Translations under genes and position numbers: made by a program
NCBI GenBank assembly: GCA_027490345.1
Contig: JAIXYF010000125.1
Span: forward strand, 1-11,704
DNA length: 11,704 nucleotides
Direction of reading: 5' to 3'
DNA from: Novosphingobium sp.
GTDB taxonomy: Bacteria > Pseudomonadota > Alphaproteobacteria > Sphingomonadales > Sphingomonadaceae
Part shown: positions 1 to 8,191 of the stretch, piece after piece
Layout: each line of letters starts with the position of its first letter
Numbering within the stretch: the first letter of the stretch is position 1
The notes under the pieces: model-generated
The model's input: the letters and a program-made list of their open reading frames with translations, nothing else
Told to the model about the DNA's origin: nothing
Database searches by the model: none

Positions 1-3000
1 AGCACCCGGTGATGCTCAACCGCGCGCCGACGCTCCACCGCCTCGGCATTCAGGCGTTCGAGCCGGTGCTGATCGAGGGCAAGGCGATCCAGCTGCACCC
101 GCTCGTCTGCTCGGCCTTCAACGCCGACTTCGACGGTGACCAGATGGCCGTCCACGTGCCGCTTTCGCTCGAAGCCCAGCTTGAAGCGCGCGTGCTGATG
201 ATGTCGACCAACAACATCCTCTCGCCCGCCAACGGCAAGCCGATCATCGTGCCTTCGCAGGACATGGTGCTCGGTCTCTATTACCTGTCGATGGACCGTC
301 AGGGCGAGCCGGGCGAAGGCATGATGATGGCCGACATGGCCGAAGTGCATCAGGCGCTGTTCGCCGGTGCTGTCACCATGCACACCAAGATCGTGGCGCG
401 CGTGCCGCAGACCGACGAAAACGGAAAGCAGTACCTCAAGCGCTACAACACGACGCCGGGCCGCATGCTGATCGGCGAATGCCTGCCCAAGAGCAGCACG
501 GTTCCCTTCGAGCTGGTCAACCGCCTGCTGACGAAGAAGGAAATCGCCGACGTCATCGATCAGGTCTATCGCCACACCGGCCAGAAGGACACGGTGCTGT
601 TCGCCGACGCGATCATGAGCCTGGGCTTCCGCAACGCGTTCAAGGCGGGCATCTCGTTCGGCAAGGACGACATGATCATCCCCGACACCAAGGATGCGCT
701 CGTAGGTGAGACGAAGGAACTGGTGGCCGACTACGAGCAGCAGTATCAGGACGGCCTGATCACCCAGCAGGAAAAGTACAACAAGGTGATCGACGCCTGG
801 AGCCGCTGCGGCGACCAGGTGGCGGCGGCCATGATGGACGAGATCCGCGCGACGCCGCTTGACGAGCACGGCCGCGAAAAGCCGGTCAACTCGATCTACA
901 TGATGAGCCACTCGGGCGCGCGCGGTTCGCCGACGCAGATGAAGCAGCTCGCCGGTATGCGCGGTCTTATGGCCAAGCCTTCGGGCGAAATCATCGAGAC
1001 TCCGATCATCTCGAACTTCAAGGAAGGCCTCACCGTCCTTGAATACTTCAACTCGACCCACGGCGCCCGAAAGGGCCTTGCGGACACCGCGCTGAAGACC
1101 GCCAACTCGGGCTACCTGACGCGCCGCCTGGTTGACGTGTCGCAGGACTGCGTCGTCACCATCGACGATTGCGGCACCGAGCGGGCACTCGAAATGCGCG
1201 CGATCGTGCAGGGCGGCTCGACGATTGCCTCGCTGGGCGAGCGCATCCTTGGCCGCACGCTGGCCGAGGACATGATCGAGGCCAAGACCGGCGAAGTACT
1301 GATGCCCAAGGGCACGCTGCTCGATGAAGCCGCGATCGTGAAGATCGAGGCTGCAGGCGCCCAGTCAGCCCGCATCCGTTCGCCGCTGATCTGCGCGGCG
1401 CAAGTCGGCGTGTGCGGCACTTGCTATGGCCGCGACCTTGCACGCGGTACGCCGGTGAACATCGGCGAGGCGGTCGGCGTTATCGCGGCGCAGTCCATCG
1501 GTGAGCCGGGCACGCAGCTGACGATGCGTACGTTCCACATCGGTGGTGCGGCGCAGGTCAACGAGCAATCGAACCTTGAATCGCTGTGCGATGGCACCGT
1601 GATCTACCGCGATATCCCGACCATCACCGACTCGCGGGGCCGCCGCCTCAGCCTTGCCCGCAACGGTGAGATCGTGGTGCTCGACAACGAGGGTCGCGAG
1701 CGCGCCATGCACCGCGTGCCTTACGGTACCCACCTGATCCACGAGAACGGCGCTACCATAAAGCTGGGCGAACGTCTGGCTGAATGGGATCCGTTCACGC
1801 TGCCGGTGATCACCGACAAGCCGGGTGTGGTCCGCTATCAGGATCTCATCGACGGCCGCACGCTGACCGAACTGGTCGACGACGCGACCGGCATCGCCCA
1901 GCGCGTCGTGACGGAAAACCGTGCAGGCGGCCGGGCCAAGAAGGAAGACCTCCGTCCGCGCCTGACCTTGCTTGACGAGAATTCGGGTGAAACCGGGCGT
2001 TATCTGATGGCGCCGGGCACCACGCTTTCGGTCGAGGATGGGCAAACGGTGCAGGCCGGTGACGTGCTGGCGCGTGCCAGCCGCGAAGCCGCCAAGACCC
2101 GCGACATCACCGGCGGTCTGCCGCGCGTCGCCGAACTGTTCGAAGCGCGCATCCCGAAGGACAACGCGATCATCGCGAAAATCTCGGGCCGCATCGAATT
2201 CGTTCGCGATTACAAGGCCAAGCGCAAGATCGCGATCATCCCCGAGGAAGGCGATCCGGTCGAGTACCTGATCCCCAAGTCGAAGGTGATCGACGTTCAG
2301 GAAGGCGACTGGGTCAAGAAGGGCGACAACCTGATTTCGGGTTCGCCCAACCCGCACGACATTCTCGAAGTCATGGGCGTCGAAGCCTTGGCCGAGTACC
2401 TCGTTGCGGAAATTCAAGAAGTCTACCGCTTGCAGGGCGTGAAGATCAACGACAAGCACATTGAGGTGATTGTCCGCCAGATGCTGCAGAAGGTCGAAAT
2501 CACCAATGGCGGCGATACCACGCTGCTGGCTGGCGAACAGGTCGATCTAGAAGAAATGAACGAATACAACGCCAAGCTGGCTGAGGGCATGAGCCCGGCC
2601 GAAGGCAAGCCGGTGCTGCTCGGCATCACCAAAGCTTCGCTGCAGACGCGTTCGTTCATCTCCGCAGCCTCGTTCCAGGAAACCACTCGCGTGCTCACGC
2701 AGGCAGCGGTCGAGGGCAAGCGCGATTCGCTGATCGGCCTGAAGGAAAACGTGATCGTTGGCCGACTGATCCCGGCGGGCACGGGTGCAGGCATGAACCG
2801 CCTGCGCGTGGCCGCCACCAGCCGCGATGTCGCGCTGCGCGCGTCTTATCGCAAGCTGCAGGAATCGCTCATTGCGCCTGCCTCGGCTGCTGAAGAACAC
2901 GCCGCCGAACTGGCGCAAGGCCCTGAAGCGGCAATCGGGGATGACCCGCTGGCGGCGGTTGAAGGCGAAACCCACGGCCTTGATGCTGATGCCGGTGACT

Positions 3001-3026
3001 ACCTGATCAAGGGTGATGAGGACTGA
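1..3026 (+). CDS. rpoC: DNA-directed RNA polymerase subunit beta' (C-terminal part, 5' end outside the window)
   Basis: This is the catalytic largest subunit of RNA polymerase. The reading frame is open from base 3, so the gene begins upstream; about 1007 residues are visible, against roughly 1400 for a full alphaproteobacterial beta'. Seen directly: the catalytic Mg-binding NADFDGDQM motif at 120-146, whose three aspartates hold the active-site metal. The bridge-helix region ([12 protein letters not shown]...[13 protein letters not shown]) lies at about 1005-1115. The second zinc site has the DDCGT cysteine plus a C-x6-C-x2-C cluster at about 1390-1425. The trigger loop [16 protein letters not shown] is at about 1500-1547. 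The C-terminus is acidic and ends in GDED just before TGA (3024-3026). No motif is broken and no frameshift is visible. Identification is certain from conservation. An rpoB gene is expected upstream but is not in view. Confidence 0.99.
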   Translation, partial: HPVMLNRAPTLHRLGIQAFEPVLIEGKAIQLHPLVCSAFNADFDGDQMAVHVPLSLEAQLEARVLMMSTNNILSPANGKPIIVPSQDMVLGLYYLSMDRQGEPGEGMMMADMAEVHQALFAGAVTMHTKIVARVPQTDENGKQYLKRYNTTPGRMLIGECLPKSSTVPFELVNRLLTKKEIADVIDQVYRHTGQKDTVLFADAIMSLGFRNAFKAGISFGKDDMIIPDTKDALVGETKELVADYEQQYQDGLITQQEKYNKVIDAWSRCGDQVAAAMMDEIRATPLDEHGREKPVNSIYMMSHSGARGSPTQMKQLAGMRGLMAKPSGEIIETPIISNFKEGLTVLEYFNSTHGARKGLADTALKTANSGYLTRRLVDVSQDCVVTIDDCGTERALEMRAIVQGGSTIASLGERILGRTLAEDMIEAKTGEVLMPKGTLLDEAAIVKIEAAGAQSARIRSPLICAAQVGVCGTCYGRDLARGTPVNIGEAVGVIAAQSIGEPGTQLTMRTFHIGGAAQVNEQSNLESLCDGTVIYRDIPTITDSRGRRLSLARNGEIVVLDNEGRERAMHRVPYGTHLIHENGATIKLGERLAEWDPFTLPVITDKPGVVRYQDLIDGRTLTELVDDATGIAQRVVTENRAGGRAKKEDLRPRLTLLDENSGETGRYLMAPGTTLSVEDGQTVQAGDVLARASREAAKTRDITGGLPRVAELFEARIPKDNAIIAKISGRIEFVRDYKAKRKIAIIPEEGDPVEYLIPKSKVIDVQEGDWVKKGDNLISGSPNPHDILEVMGVEALAEYLVAEIQEVYRLQGVKINDKHIEVIVRQMLQKVEITNGGDTTLLAGEQVDLEEMNEYNAKLAEGMSPAEGKPVLLGITKASLQTRSFISAASFQETTRVLTQAAVEGKRDSLIGLKENVIVGRLIPAGTGAGMNRLRVAATSRDVALRASYRKLQESLIAPASAAEEHAAELAQGPEAAIGDDPLAAVEGETHGLDADAGDYLIKGDED

Positions 3027-3053
3027 TCGCCTGATCATTCTTGAAGACTACGC

Positions 3054-3090
3054 AAGACCCCGTCAGCCTGGCTGGCGGGGTCTTTCGCTT
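3054..3090 (+). terminator. Intrinsic terminator after rpoC
   Basis: A 14-base-pair stem (3054-3067 with 3071-3084, one G-U wobble) encloses the 3-base loop CTG. It is followed by a T-rich tail (TTTCGCTTTC). It begins 27 bases after the rpoC stop codon, so it probably ends the rpoBC transcript and separates it from the chemotaxis gene downstream. Confidence 0.88.
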
Positions 3091-3197
3091 TCATGGACTG
3101 TTTCTACGTAATCCTTACAGGGATGGCGGGGAAGGCATGGCAAGGTGCTGCCGGGTATACGACGGATAAACCGCTCACGTTCTTGCGGTCTGGTACC

Positions 3198-3201
3198 GGA
3201 G
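3198..3201 (+). promoter_or_regulatory. Ribosome binding site that decides the chemoreceptor start
   Basis: GGAG lies 8 bases before the ATG at 3210. The first in-frame ATG, at 3093, is three bases past the terminator tail and has no Shine-Dalgarno sequence. The 39 extra codons it would add are not conserved-looking and would push the first membrane helix far from the N-terminus. I therefore place the start at 3210. Confidence 0.75.
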
Positions 3202-3209
3202 TTTCTGGC

Positions 3210-5012
3210 ATGCTCAGTGAAAAGGCGCGGAGCGGCGCACGGCTTCTGATCTGCATCCTGCTGGCGATCATCTCGCTGGCTTCAGCCGTAGTCTATGGCA
3301 TCAGAGCGGATGGTCCGATGACCAGGCAAAGCGCGCTCCAGGCCGAAATTCTGGCAGACGTGTTGCCGCCGCCGGCATATGTCGTCGAGCCTTACCTGAA
3401 CGCCTCGCTGATCGTGCACGATCCTGATCGCGCCGGACCCTATCTGAACGATCTCAAGGACGAACGCGCCGAATTCGAGGCGCGCAAGACATACTGGACG
3501 AACGCGCCCGTGCCAGCGCAATTGCGCCAGCCGCTGAACGATACGATCGCGGCTGCTGACAAGTTCTGGCAAGTGATGGATGCAAAGTTCCTGCCCGCAG
3601 TGGCGGCCGGAAATCGTACGGCCATGGAGGAAGCCTTCTCCATGGATATTGCACCAATCTACCGAGTGCAGCGCGAACAGGTGCGCAGCATCGTTGCGCT
3701 GAGCCGCACCAACAGCGCCGAAACCGAACGCCGCAATGCCAGCGTCACCGCACTGGCGCTTGCCGGACTGGCAGCCATGGCGTGTGCCATGCTCGGCCTT
3801 ATCCTGTGGAGCGCCCGCGCCGCGCAGCGCCTGGTTGTGGTCCCGCTGGTCGAAACAGCCGGTGCTATGCAGCGCATGGCGGCTGGTGATACCGACGTGG
3901 CCATCGAAGGCACCGCCCGCCCCGACGAAATCGGACAGGTCGCGCGCGCAATGGAAGTGTTCCGCGCCGCCGAACAAGGTCGCCGCCAAGCTTCCGCCGA
4001 ACAGGAAGCGGTGGTCACGGCGCTGTCAGCGGGCCTCGCGAGGCTGGCTGCTAAGGATCTCGAGCACCAGCTCGATGAAGCGTTCCCTCCGGCCTACGAG
4101 ACGCTGCGCCAGAACTACAATGCGGCAGTGGCATCACTGGCCGAAGCGCTGCGCATCGTCCGCATCGGCACCGCCAGCGTGCAAGGCAGCATCTCCGAAA
4201 TCGGCGCGGCTTCGCACGATCTGGCGCTGCGCAACGAAGCGCAGGCCGCGCGAATCGCCGAGACCGCCCGCGCGATGGATGCGGTTACTGGCATCGTGCA
4301 GGAAACCGCGACGGGTGCGCAGGCGGTCAGCCAGACTATCACACTCACTGATCGTGAGGCGGGCGAGGGCGGCGAAGTGGTGCGCCGGGCTATCGATGCG
4401 ATGGCCGCGATCGAAACGTCTGCTCAGGAGATTGGCCAGATCATCAGCGTGATCGACGGAATCGCCTTCCAGACCAATCTCCTCGCGCTGAATGCCGGAG
4501 TGGAAGCGGCCCGCGCGGGTGAAGCCGGCAAAGGCTTTGCCGTCGTTGCAACCGAAGTGCGCGCGCTCGCGCAGCGCAGCGCAGATGCCGCGCAAAGCAT
4601 CAAGGCGTTGATTACCACCAGTGGCGATCAGGTTGAAGCAGGCGTCGAACTGGTGCGCGAGAGCGGCACCCGGCTCGAAGCGATCGTCCGCCGGATCAAC
4701 GAGATCAGCGCGCTGACAGGCAGTATTGCGGGATCGGCAACACGGCAGGCCGCCAGCCTCAATCAGATCAACGCAGCCATGGGCGAGATGGACCGCATGA
4801 CCCAGCAGAACGCCGCGATGGTCGAGGAATCTTCTGCCGCGACACGCAGCCTTGCCTCGGAAGCGGTGCGGCTCAACGAACTGGTGGCGACGTTCCGCAC
4901 GCGCGATGTTGCCAAACGCCCAGCCGCCGTAGCCGCGCCCGATAGCATGCGGCGCAAGACGGCAGCCGAAGCCCCGGTTATGGAGATGCCCCCGTTCGCT
5001 ATAGCAAGCTGA
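3210..5012 (+). CDS. Methyl-accepting chemotaxis protein (transmembrane chemoreceptor)
   Basis: A 600-residue inner-membrane chemoreceptor that should pass ligand signals to CheW/CheA. TM1 is at about residues 11-31, then a periplasmic sensor of about 145 residues containing [14 protein letters not shown]2 is at about 178-200, a HAMP domain at about 201-255, and a long coiled-coil signalling domain follows. The hairpin tip [21 protein letters not shown] starts near residue 418 and [16 protein letters not shown] follows. Glutamate-rich helices (for example VEESSAAT near the end) resemble methylation regions. There is no C-terminal receptor-type pentapeptide for CheR binding. The sensor looks like an all-helical bundle whose ligand I cannot name. 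No che or flagellar genes are in the window, so it must work with a cluster elsewhere. Its 3' end faces the next gene with 6 bases between the stop codons. The family is certain; the ligand is unknown. Confidence 0.93.
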   Translation: MLSEKARSGARLLICILLAIISLASAVVYGIRADGPMTRQSALQAEILADVLPPPAYVVEPYLNASLIVHDPDRAGPYLNDLKDERAEFEARKTYWTNAPVPAQLRQPLNDTIAAADKFWQVMDAKFLPAVAAGNRTAMEEAFSMDIAPIYRVQREQVRSIVALSRTNSAETERRNASVTALALAGLAAMACAMLGLILWSARAAQRLVVVPLVETAGAMQRMAAGDTDVAIEGTARPDEIGQVARAMEVFRAAEQGRRQASAEQEAVVTALSAGLARLAAKDLEHQLDEAFPPAYETLRQNYNAAVASLAEALRIVRIGTASVQGSISEIGAASHDLALRNEAQAARIAETARAMDAVTGIVQETATGAQAVSQTITLTDREAGEGGEVVRRAIDAMAAIETSAQEIGQIISVIDGIAFQTNLLALNAGVEAARAGEAGKGFAVVATEVRALAQRSADAAQSIKALITTSGDQVEAGVELVRESGTRLEAIVRRINEISALTGSIAGSATRQAASLNQINAAMGEMDRMTQQNAAMVEESSAATRSLASEAVRLNELVATFRTRDVAKRPAAVAAPDSMRRKTAAEAPVMEMPPFAIAS

Positions 5013-5018
5013 GGCCCT

Positions 5019-6167
5019 TCAGGCGTTGGCGCAGGCCATCTGTTCCAGCGCAGCGAAGGTACCGAGCACGCCGGTGTCTGCAAACGGAGCGATCTGGGCG
5101 AGGATGACGCCGGCCAGATCGCGGTCGGTATCGATCCAGTAGTAGCAATTGAAGATTCCAGCCCAGTGCAAGCTACCGGGCGAGCGGCCCGCCGGGCCGG
5201 TTTCGGTGTTGACGAGGAAACCGCCCAGCGTCCAGCCGCCGCGCTGGCCGGGGAGCGGGTTGAAGGCGGTGGCAAAGCTCGGGATTGCGGTCGTCATCTC
5301 GCCCGCAGAAAGGTGCAGCGGCAGCGCATCCTCGATCGCGAGCCCGGCCATCTCGGGTGAAAGCACCCGCACACCGTCCAGCTCGCCGCCCCGCAGAATC
5401 ATGCGCATGAACCGGGCATAGTCGCCAGCGGTGGAGGACAGCCCGCCCCCGCCGTTGTGGTATTCCCCGCCGCCCAGCACCATGGCCTGTGTCTTGAAGC
5501 CACCCTCGGCCTCGCGCACATGGACTTGTGGTTCGGCAGCGTCCCACGCGGCGCGGAACGCGGTCTGCGTCATCCCCAGCGGTCCGGTGATCTCGCGCTC
5601 AAACCATTCGCCAAGGGATATGCCGGTGGCGGCTTCGACGGCGAGACCCGCCCAGTCGATGCCGGTGCCATATTGCCAGTCGGTACCCGGATCGAACATC
5701 AGCGGCAGATCAAGGCTGGCGCGCTTGCCCGCCGCCATCTTGCCGCTGGCCATGGCATGGCGCAGCAGATCGGCGTTCATGAAGGTGTAGGCGCAGCCAG
5801 AGGTGTGCAGTAGCAAGTGGCGCAGCGTCACCGCACTACGCGCAGGGCGCAGGATCGGTGCGCCATCTGCATCAAACCCGTCCAGCACCTGCGGCGAGGC
5901 CAGTTCGGGCAACAGTGTGCCGATCGGGGCATCAAGATCGAGCTTGCCGCGCTCGACCAGCTGCAGCACCGCCGTGCTGGTCAGCGCCTTGGTCATCGAG
6001 GCGATCTGGAAGAGCGAATCCTCGCGCATCGGCACGTTGTTGACGGCATCGGCCATGCCGAATGCGCGGACGTAGCGGGTTTCTTTGCTGTCTGTGATCA
6101 GCGCCACCACGCCCGGCAGATTGGCAGCAGCAACCGCTGCCTCGAACTCGGCAATGCCCTTCATCAT
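5019..6167 (-). CDS. Serine hydrolase of the beta-lactamase / family VIII esterase group
   Basis: A 382-residue protein of the beta-lactamase-related serine hydrolase fold (PF00144 type), which includes class C beta-lactamases, D,D-peptidases and family VIII carboxylesterases. Seen directly: the SxxK motif SMTK at 57-60 (nucleophile Ser57, Lys60), LLLHTSG at 118-124, the tyrosine motif QYGTG with Tyr166, and a third-motif-like HWAG at 334-337 in place of KTG. No signal peptide is visible, so it is probably cytoplasmic. That and the HWAG box favour an esterase over a true beta-lactamase, but the substrate cannot be read from sequence. Two ATG codons are adjacent (6167 and 6164); AAGGA at 6173-6177 is 5 or 8 bases from them, so either may be used. 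It lies 61 bases downstream of glpX on the same strand and could be co-transcribed. Confidence 0.9.
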   Translation of the reverse strand: MMKGIAEFEAAVAAANLPGVVALITDSKETRYVRAFGMADAVNNVPMREDSLFQIASMTKALTSTAVLQLVERGKLDLDAPIGTLLPELASPQVLDGFDADGAPILRPARSAVTLRHLLLHTSGCAYTFMNADLLRHAMASGKMAAGKRASLDLPLMFDPGTDWQYGTGIDWAGLAVEAATGISLGEWFEREITGPLGMTQTAFRAAWDAAEPQVHVREAEGGFKTQAMVLGGGEYHNGGGGLSSTAGDYARFMRMILRGGELDGVRVLSPEMAGLAIEDALPLHLSAGEMTTAIPSFATAFNPLPGQRGGWTLGGFLVNTETGPAGRSPGSLHWAGIFNCYYWIDTDRDLAGVILAQIAPFADTGVLGTFAALEQMACANA

Positions 6168-6217
6168 CTCGTTCCTTTTGCTTGGCCGGCTCTCTGACGG
6201 GGCCGTAGGCTTGAACC

Positions 6218-6237
6218 GCGCGCTGGAATCAGCGCGC
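6218..6237 (-). terminator. Perfect hairpin overlapping the glpX stop codon (weak or no terminator)
   Basis: GCGCGCTG and CAGCGCGC form a perfect 8-base-pair stem around a 4-base loop. The glpX stop codon (6229-6231) lies within the loop and stem. No T-run follows on the minus strand, so it is more likely an mRNA 3'-end or attenuating structure between glpX and the hydrolase than a full terminator. Confidence 0.35.
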
Positions 6238-7221
6238 CTTGCGGTGTTCGCCCTTGACCCAGCGGACCGTGCCCGAGCTGGCGCGCATCACCACGCTTTC
6301 GGTGGTCATCACGCCGCTCTTGTTCACCTTCACGCCTGCGAGCAGCGAACCGTCGGTCACCCCGGTAGCGGCAAAGATGCAATCGCCCTTGGCCAGTTCC
6401 TTGAGATCATAGACCTTGTTCAGATCGGTGATGCCCCACTTGCGTGCGCGGCTCTTCTCGTCTTCGTTGCGGAACAGCAGGCGTCCCTTGAACTGGCCGC
6501 CTACGCAGCGCAGCGCCGCCGCCGCCAGCACGCCTTCGGGGGCGCCGCCGGTGCCCATATACAGATCGATGCCAGTGTCCTCGTTTGTCACGGCGATCAC
6601 GCCCGCCACATCGCCATCGGGAATCAGGCTGATGCCGCAGCCCAGCCCGCGCAGTTCGGCGATCAGATCAGAATGCCGCGGGCGGTCGAGCACGCACACG
6701 ATGATGTCCTCGGGACGCACGCCCTTCGCCTCAGCCACGGCCTTGACGTTTTCGGTGGGAGTGCGGTTCAGATCGATGATGCCATCGGGATAGCCGGGGC
6801 CGACCGCCAGCTTGTCCATGTAAACGTCGGGTGCATTCAGCAGGCCGCCTTCTTCGGCCACCGCCAGCACGGCGAGCGCGTTCGGCCCGGCCTTGGCGGT
6901 GATCGTGGTGCCTTCCAGCGGATCGAGCGCGATATCGATCTTCGGGCCCTTGCCCGGCGCAGCGCCGACCTTTTCGCCGATATAGAGCATCGGCGCTTCG
7001 TCGCGCTCGCCCTCGCCGATCACCACGGTGCCGTCCATGTAGAGCTCGTTGAACGCAGCGCGCATGGCTTCCACGGCGGCCGCATCGGCGGCCTTCTCAT
7101 CACCCCGGCCGATCAGGCGCGAGGCGCCGATGGCAGCGGCTTCGGTAACGCGGACCATTTCAAGCACAAGGACACGGTCAAGGACCTGCGAGGCGGCTGG
7201 TGTGGGGCGGGCGTCGGTCAC
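6229..7221 (-). CDS. glpX: Class II fructose-1,6-bisphosphatase
   Basis: This cytoplasmic, metal-dependent phosphatase converts fructose 1,6-bisphosphate to fructose 6-phosphate in gluconeogenesis. The product is 330 residues, the normal GlpX length. Seen directly: GRGDEKAAD at 38-46 (Asp41), IGEGERDEAPMLY at 68-80, DPLEGTT at 100-106 (Asp100, Glu103) and GTGGAPEGV near residue 230. These match the metal and active-site residues known from E. coli GlpX. The start codon is GTG at 7221, supported by AAGGAG at 7227-7232 with 5 bases of spacing. The gene diverges from the small secreted-protein gene over 58 bases and is followed by the serine hydrolase. In sphingomonads I recall glpX close to hom; here two genes lie between them. 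All key residues are intact. Confidence 0.96.
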   Translation of the reverse strand: MTDARPTPAASQVLDRVLVLEMVRVTEAAAIGASRLIGRGDEKAADAAAVEAMRAAFNELYMDGTVVIGEGERDEAPMLYIGEKVGAAPGKGPKIDIALDPLEGTTITAKAGPNALAVLAVAEEGGLLNAPDVYMDKLAVGPGYPDGIIDLNRTPTENVKAVAEAKGVRPEDIIVCVLDRPRHSDLIAELRGLGCGISLIPDGDVAGVIAVTNEDTGIDLYMGTGGAPEGVLAAAALRCVGGQFKGRLLFRNEDEKSRARKWGITDLNKVYDLKELAKGDCIFAATGVTDGSLLAGVKVNKSGVMTTESVVMRASSGTVRWVKGEHRKAR

Positions 7222-7279
7222 GTTGACTCCTTGGGCTGCTTGGCTGAAGTACCATTGCCCTAGACGGGAGGATGCAGGG
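7222..7279. promoter_or_regulatory. Short divergent intergenic region between glpX and the secreted-protein gene
   Basis: These 58 bases hold the glpX Shine-Dalgarno (AAGGAG on the minus strand, 7227-7232) and the plus-strand Shine-Dalgarno GGGAGGA (7266-7272), which sits 7 bases before the TTG at 7280. That strong site is the reason for choosing the rare TTG start. No clear -35/-10 pair fits between them, so at least one promoter probably lies inside the opposite gene's 5' end. Confidence 0.55.
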
Positions 7280-7780
7280 TTGTCGAGGCGCGGAATATCA
7301 AACGGTCACGTGTTCCGCGCATTCCTATGCGTGAATTTGGTTTTCCTGATGCCGGATGCGGCACGCGCGCAATCGGCGGCAGAGCCACCCGCGCCTGCCG
7401 CTGGTGCCAGTGCGGCTGTATCGACCGAATCGGATGAGGCCGCCGTCAATGCGGCAATTGCCCAGCGGTTGCTGACGGCCGGGCAGCCAAAGCGCTGCGA
7501 AGCGGCCGGACCCGACGGCGGCATCGTGGTGTGCGGTGGCCGGGGGGCGAGTGAAAAAGAGCGCCTGCCCCTGCGTGATCAGCTGGATTCGGCACGCTCG
7601 ACCAAAGACGGCATGGTGAGGGCGCCGAACGTGAGCGGACTGCGCGATTGCAGCCGGGGCTGCATCGGCATCGGCGGCGTGCCCCCACCGATGTACTATT
7701 TCGATATCACCAAGCTGCCCGAGGCTCCGACTGATTCGGATGCCGACAAGATCGCGCGCGGGGAGATCAGGGCGCCCTGA
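7280..7780 (+). CDS. Small secreted protein with four mature cysteines, function unknown
   Basis: A 166-residue protein starting at TTG. The N-terminus has arginines at 3 and 4, a hydrophobic core (AFLCVNLVFLM) and ARA-QS at 28-32, a convincing signal peptide cut after residue 30. An Ala/Pro-rich stretch follows, then RCEAAGPDGGIVVCGG, RLPLRDQLDSARSTKDGM, DCSRGCIGIGGVPPP and a C-terminal YYFDITKLPEAP segment. The four cysteines of the mature part could pair in the periplasm. The IVVCG...R.P signature recurs, as far as I remember, in small secreted proteins of Sphingomonadales; no function is known to me. A GTG at 7310 would also give a signal peptide but has no ribosome binding site. It diverges from glpX and converges on the Ble homologue with a 21-base gap. 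Frame, signal peptide and motifs together make it a real gene. Confidence 0.8.
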   Translation: MSRRGISNGHVFRAFLCVNLVFLMPDAARAQSAAEPPAPAAGASAAVSTESDEAAVNAAIAQRLLTAGQPKRCEAAGPDGGIVVCGGRGASEKERLPLRDQLDSARSTKDGMVRAPNVSGLRDCSRGCIGIGGVPPPMYYFDITKLPEAPTDSDADKIARGEIRAP

Positions 7781-7801
7781 GCATTGCTCCCCTGCGCAGG
7801 C

Positions 7802-8167
7802 TCATTCCGGTTCCTGAATCAGCCGCAACAGGTTGCCATCCGGATCGAGCAGCGCACCGACAAGGCCGCCCCACGGTTCCCGCGTTGGCGCGTGCAGTCT
7901 GGGAAAACCAGTGCGCGCCTCCGGAATGCCCGCCGCCATCAGTGCCGCATAGAATCCGCCCACGTCATCAAGCCTTAAGCAGCTTCCAAACGCACTGGTT
8001 GCAGGATCAAGGTCGGGGTGCGCAAAAAATTCAAGGATCAGCCCGCCGCGCTTCAGGATCAGCCAGCCTGCATCGCGCCATGATTCGGTGAAGGCGAGCT
8101 GGCCGTAGAACTGCGCCGTTCGCGTGAAATCACGCGAAGGCAGATTGGGCGTGGCGTGATCGGCCAT
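7802..8167 (-). CDS. Bleomycin resistance protein homologue (Tn5 Ble-like, VOC superfamily)
   Basis: A 121-residue single-domain protein of the glyoxalase/bleomycin-resistance (VOC) fold. Family members of this kind sequester bleomycin-type glycopeptides in clefts of a homodimer without changing them. Seen directly: ATPNLPSRDF at 5-14, TAQFY at 17-21, RDAGWLILKRG at 31-41, LEFFAHPDLDP at 45-55, CLRLDD at 63-68, WGG near 99-101 and DPDGNLLRLIQ near the C-terminus. From memory these blocks match the Tn5 Ble (BLMT) protein closely over its whole length; the exact identity needs an alignment. It starts 24 bases after the hom stop codon on the same strand, with AAAGG about 9 bases upstream of ATG, so it is probably read from the hom transcript. 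No transposon ends or resistance genes are nearby. Family certain; true drug resistance is inferred. Confidence 0.9.
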   Translation of the reverse strand: MADHATPNLPSRDFTRTAQFYGQLAFTESWRDAGWLILKRGGLILEFFAHPDLDPATSAFGSCLRLDDVGGFYAALMAAGIPEARTGFPRLHAPTREPWGGLVGALLDPDGNLLRLIQEPE

Positions 8168-8191
8168 GTTGAGATGCCTTTCGGCTGCGAA

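Noticed and set aside
1365..2459. A 364-codon open frame antisense to rpoC
   Set aside because: It overlaps invariant rpoC motifs on the other strand and its composition is typical of a codon-bias shadow.
3161..3170. GACGGATAAA resembling a flagellar sigma-28 -10 element upstream of the chemoreceptor
   Set aside because: Only six of eight positions match and no TAAA -35 lies at the required distance.
3093..3209. N-terminal extension of the chemoreceptor from the ATG at 3093
   Set aside because: It begins three bases after the rpoC terminator tail with no ribosome binding site, while the ATG at 3210 has GGAG at good spacing and gives a normal receptor N-terminus.
6085..7180. Long plus-strand open frame antisense to glpX, continuous with the secreted-protein frame
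   Set aside because: Only the part from the TTG at 7280 has a ribosome binding site and signal peptide; the upstream antisense stretches mirror glpX.
7778..7804. CCTGCGCAGG palindrome flanked by TGAGC/GCTCA between two convergent genes, a possible two-way terminator
   Set aside because: The outer stem is only 5 base pairs around a long loop and neither strand has a T-run after it.
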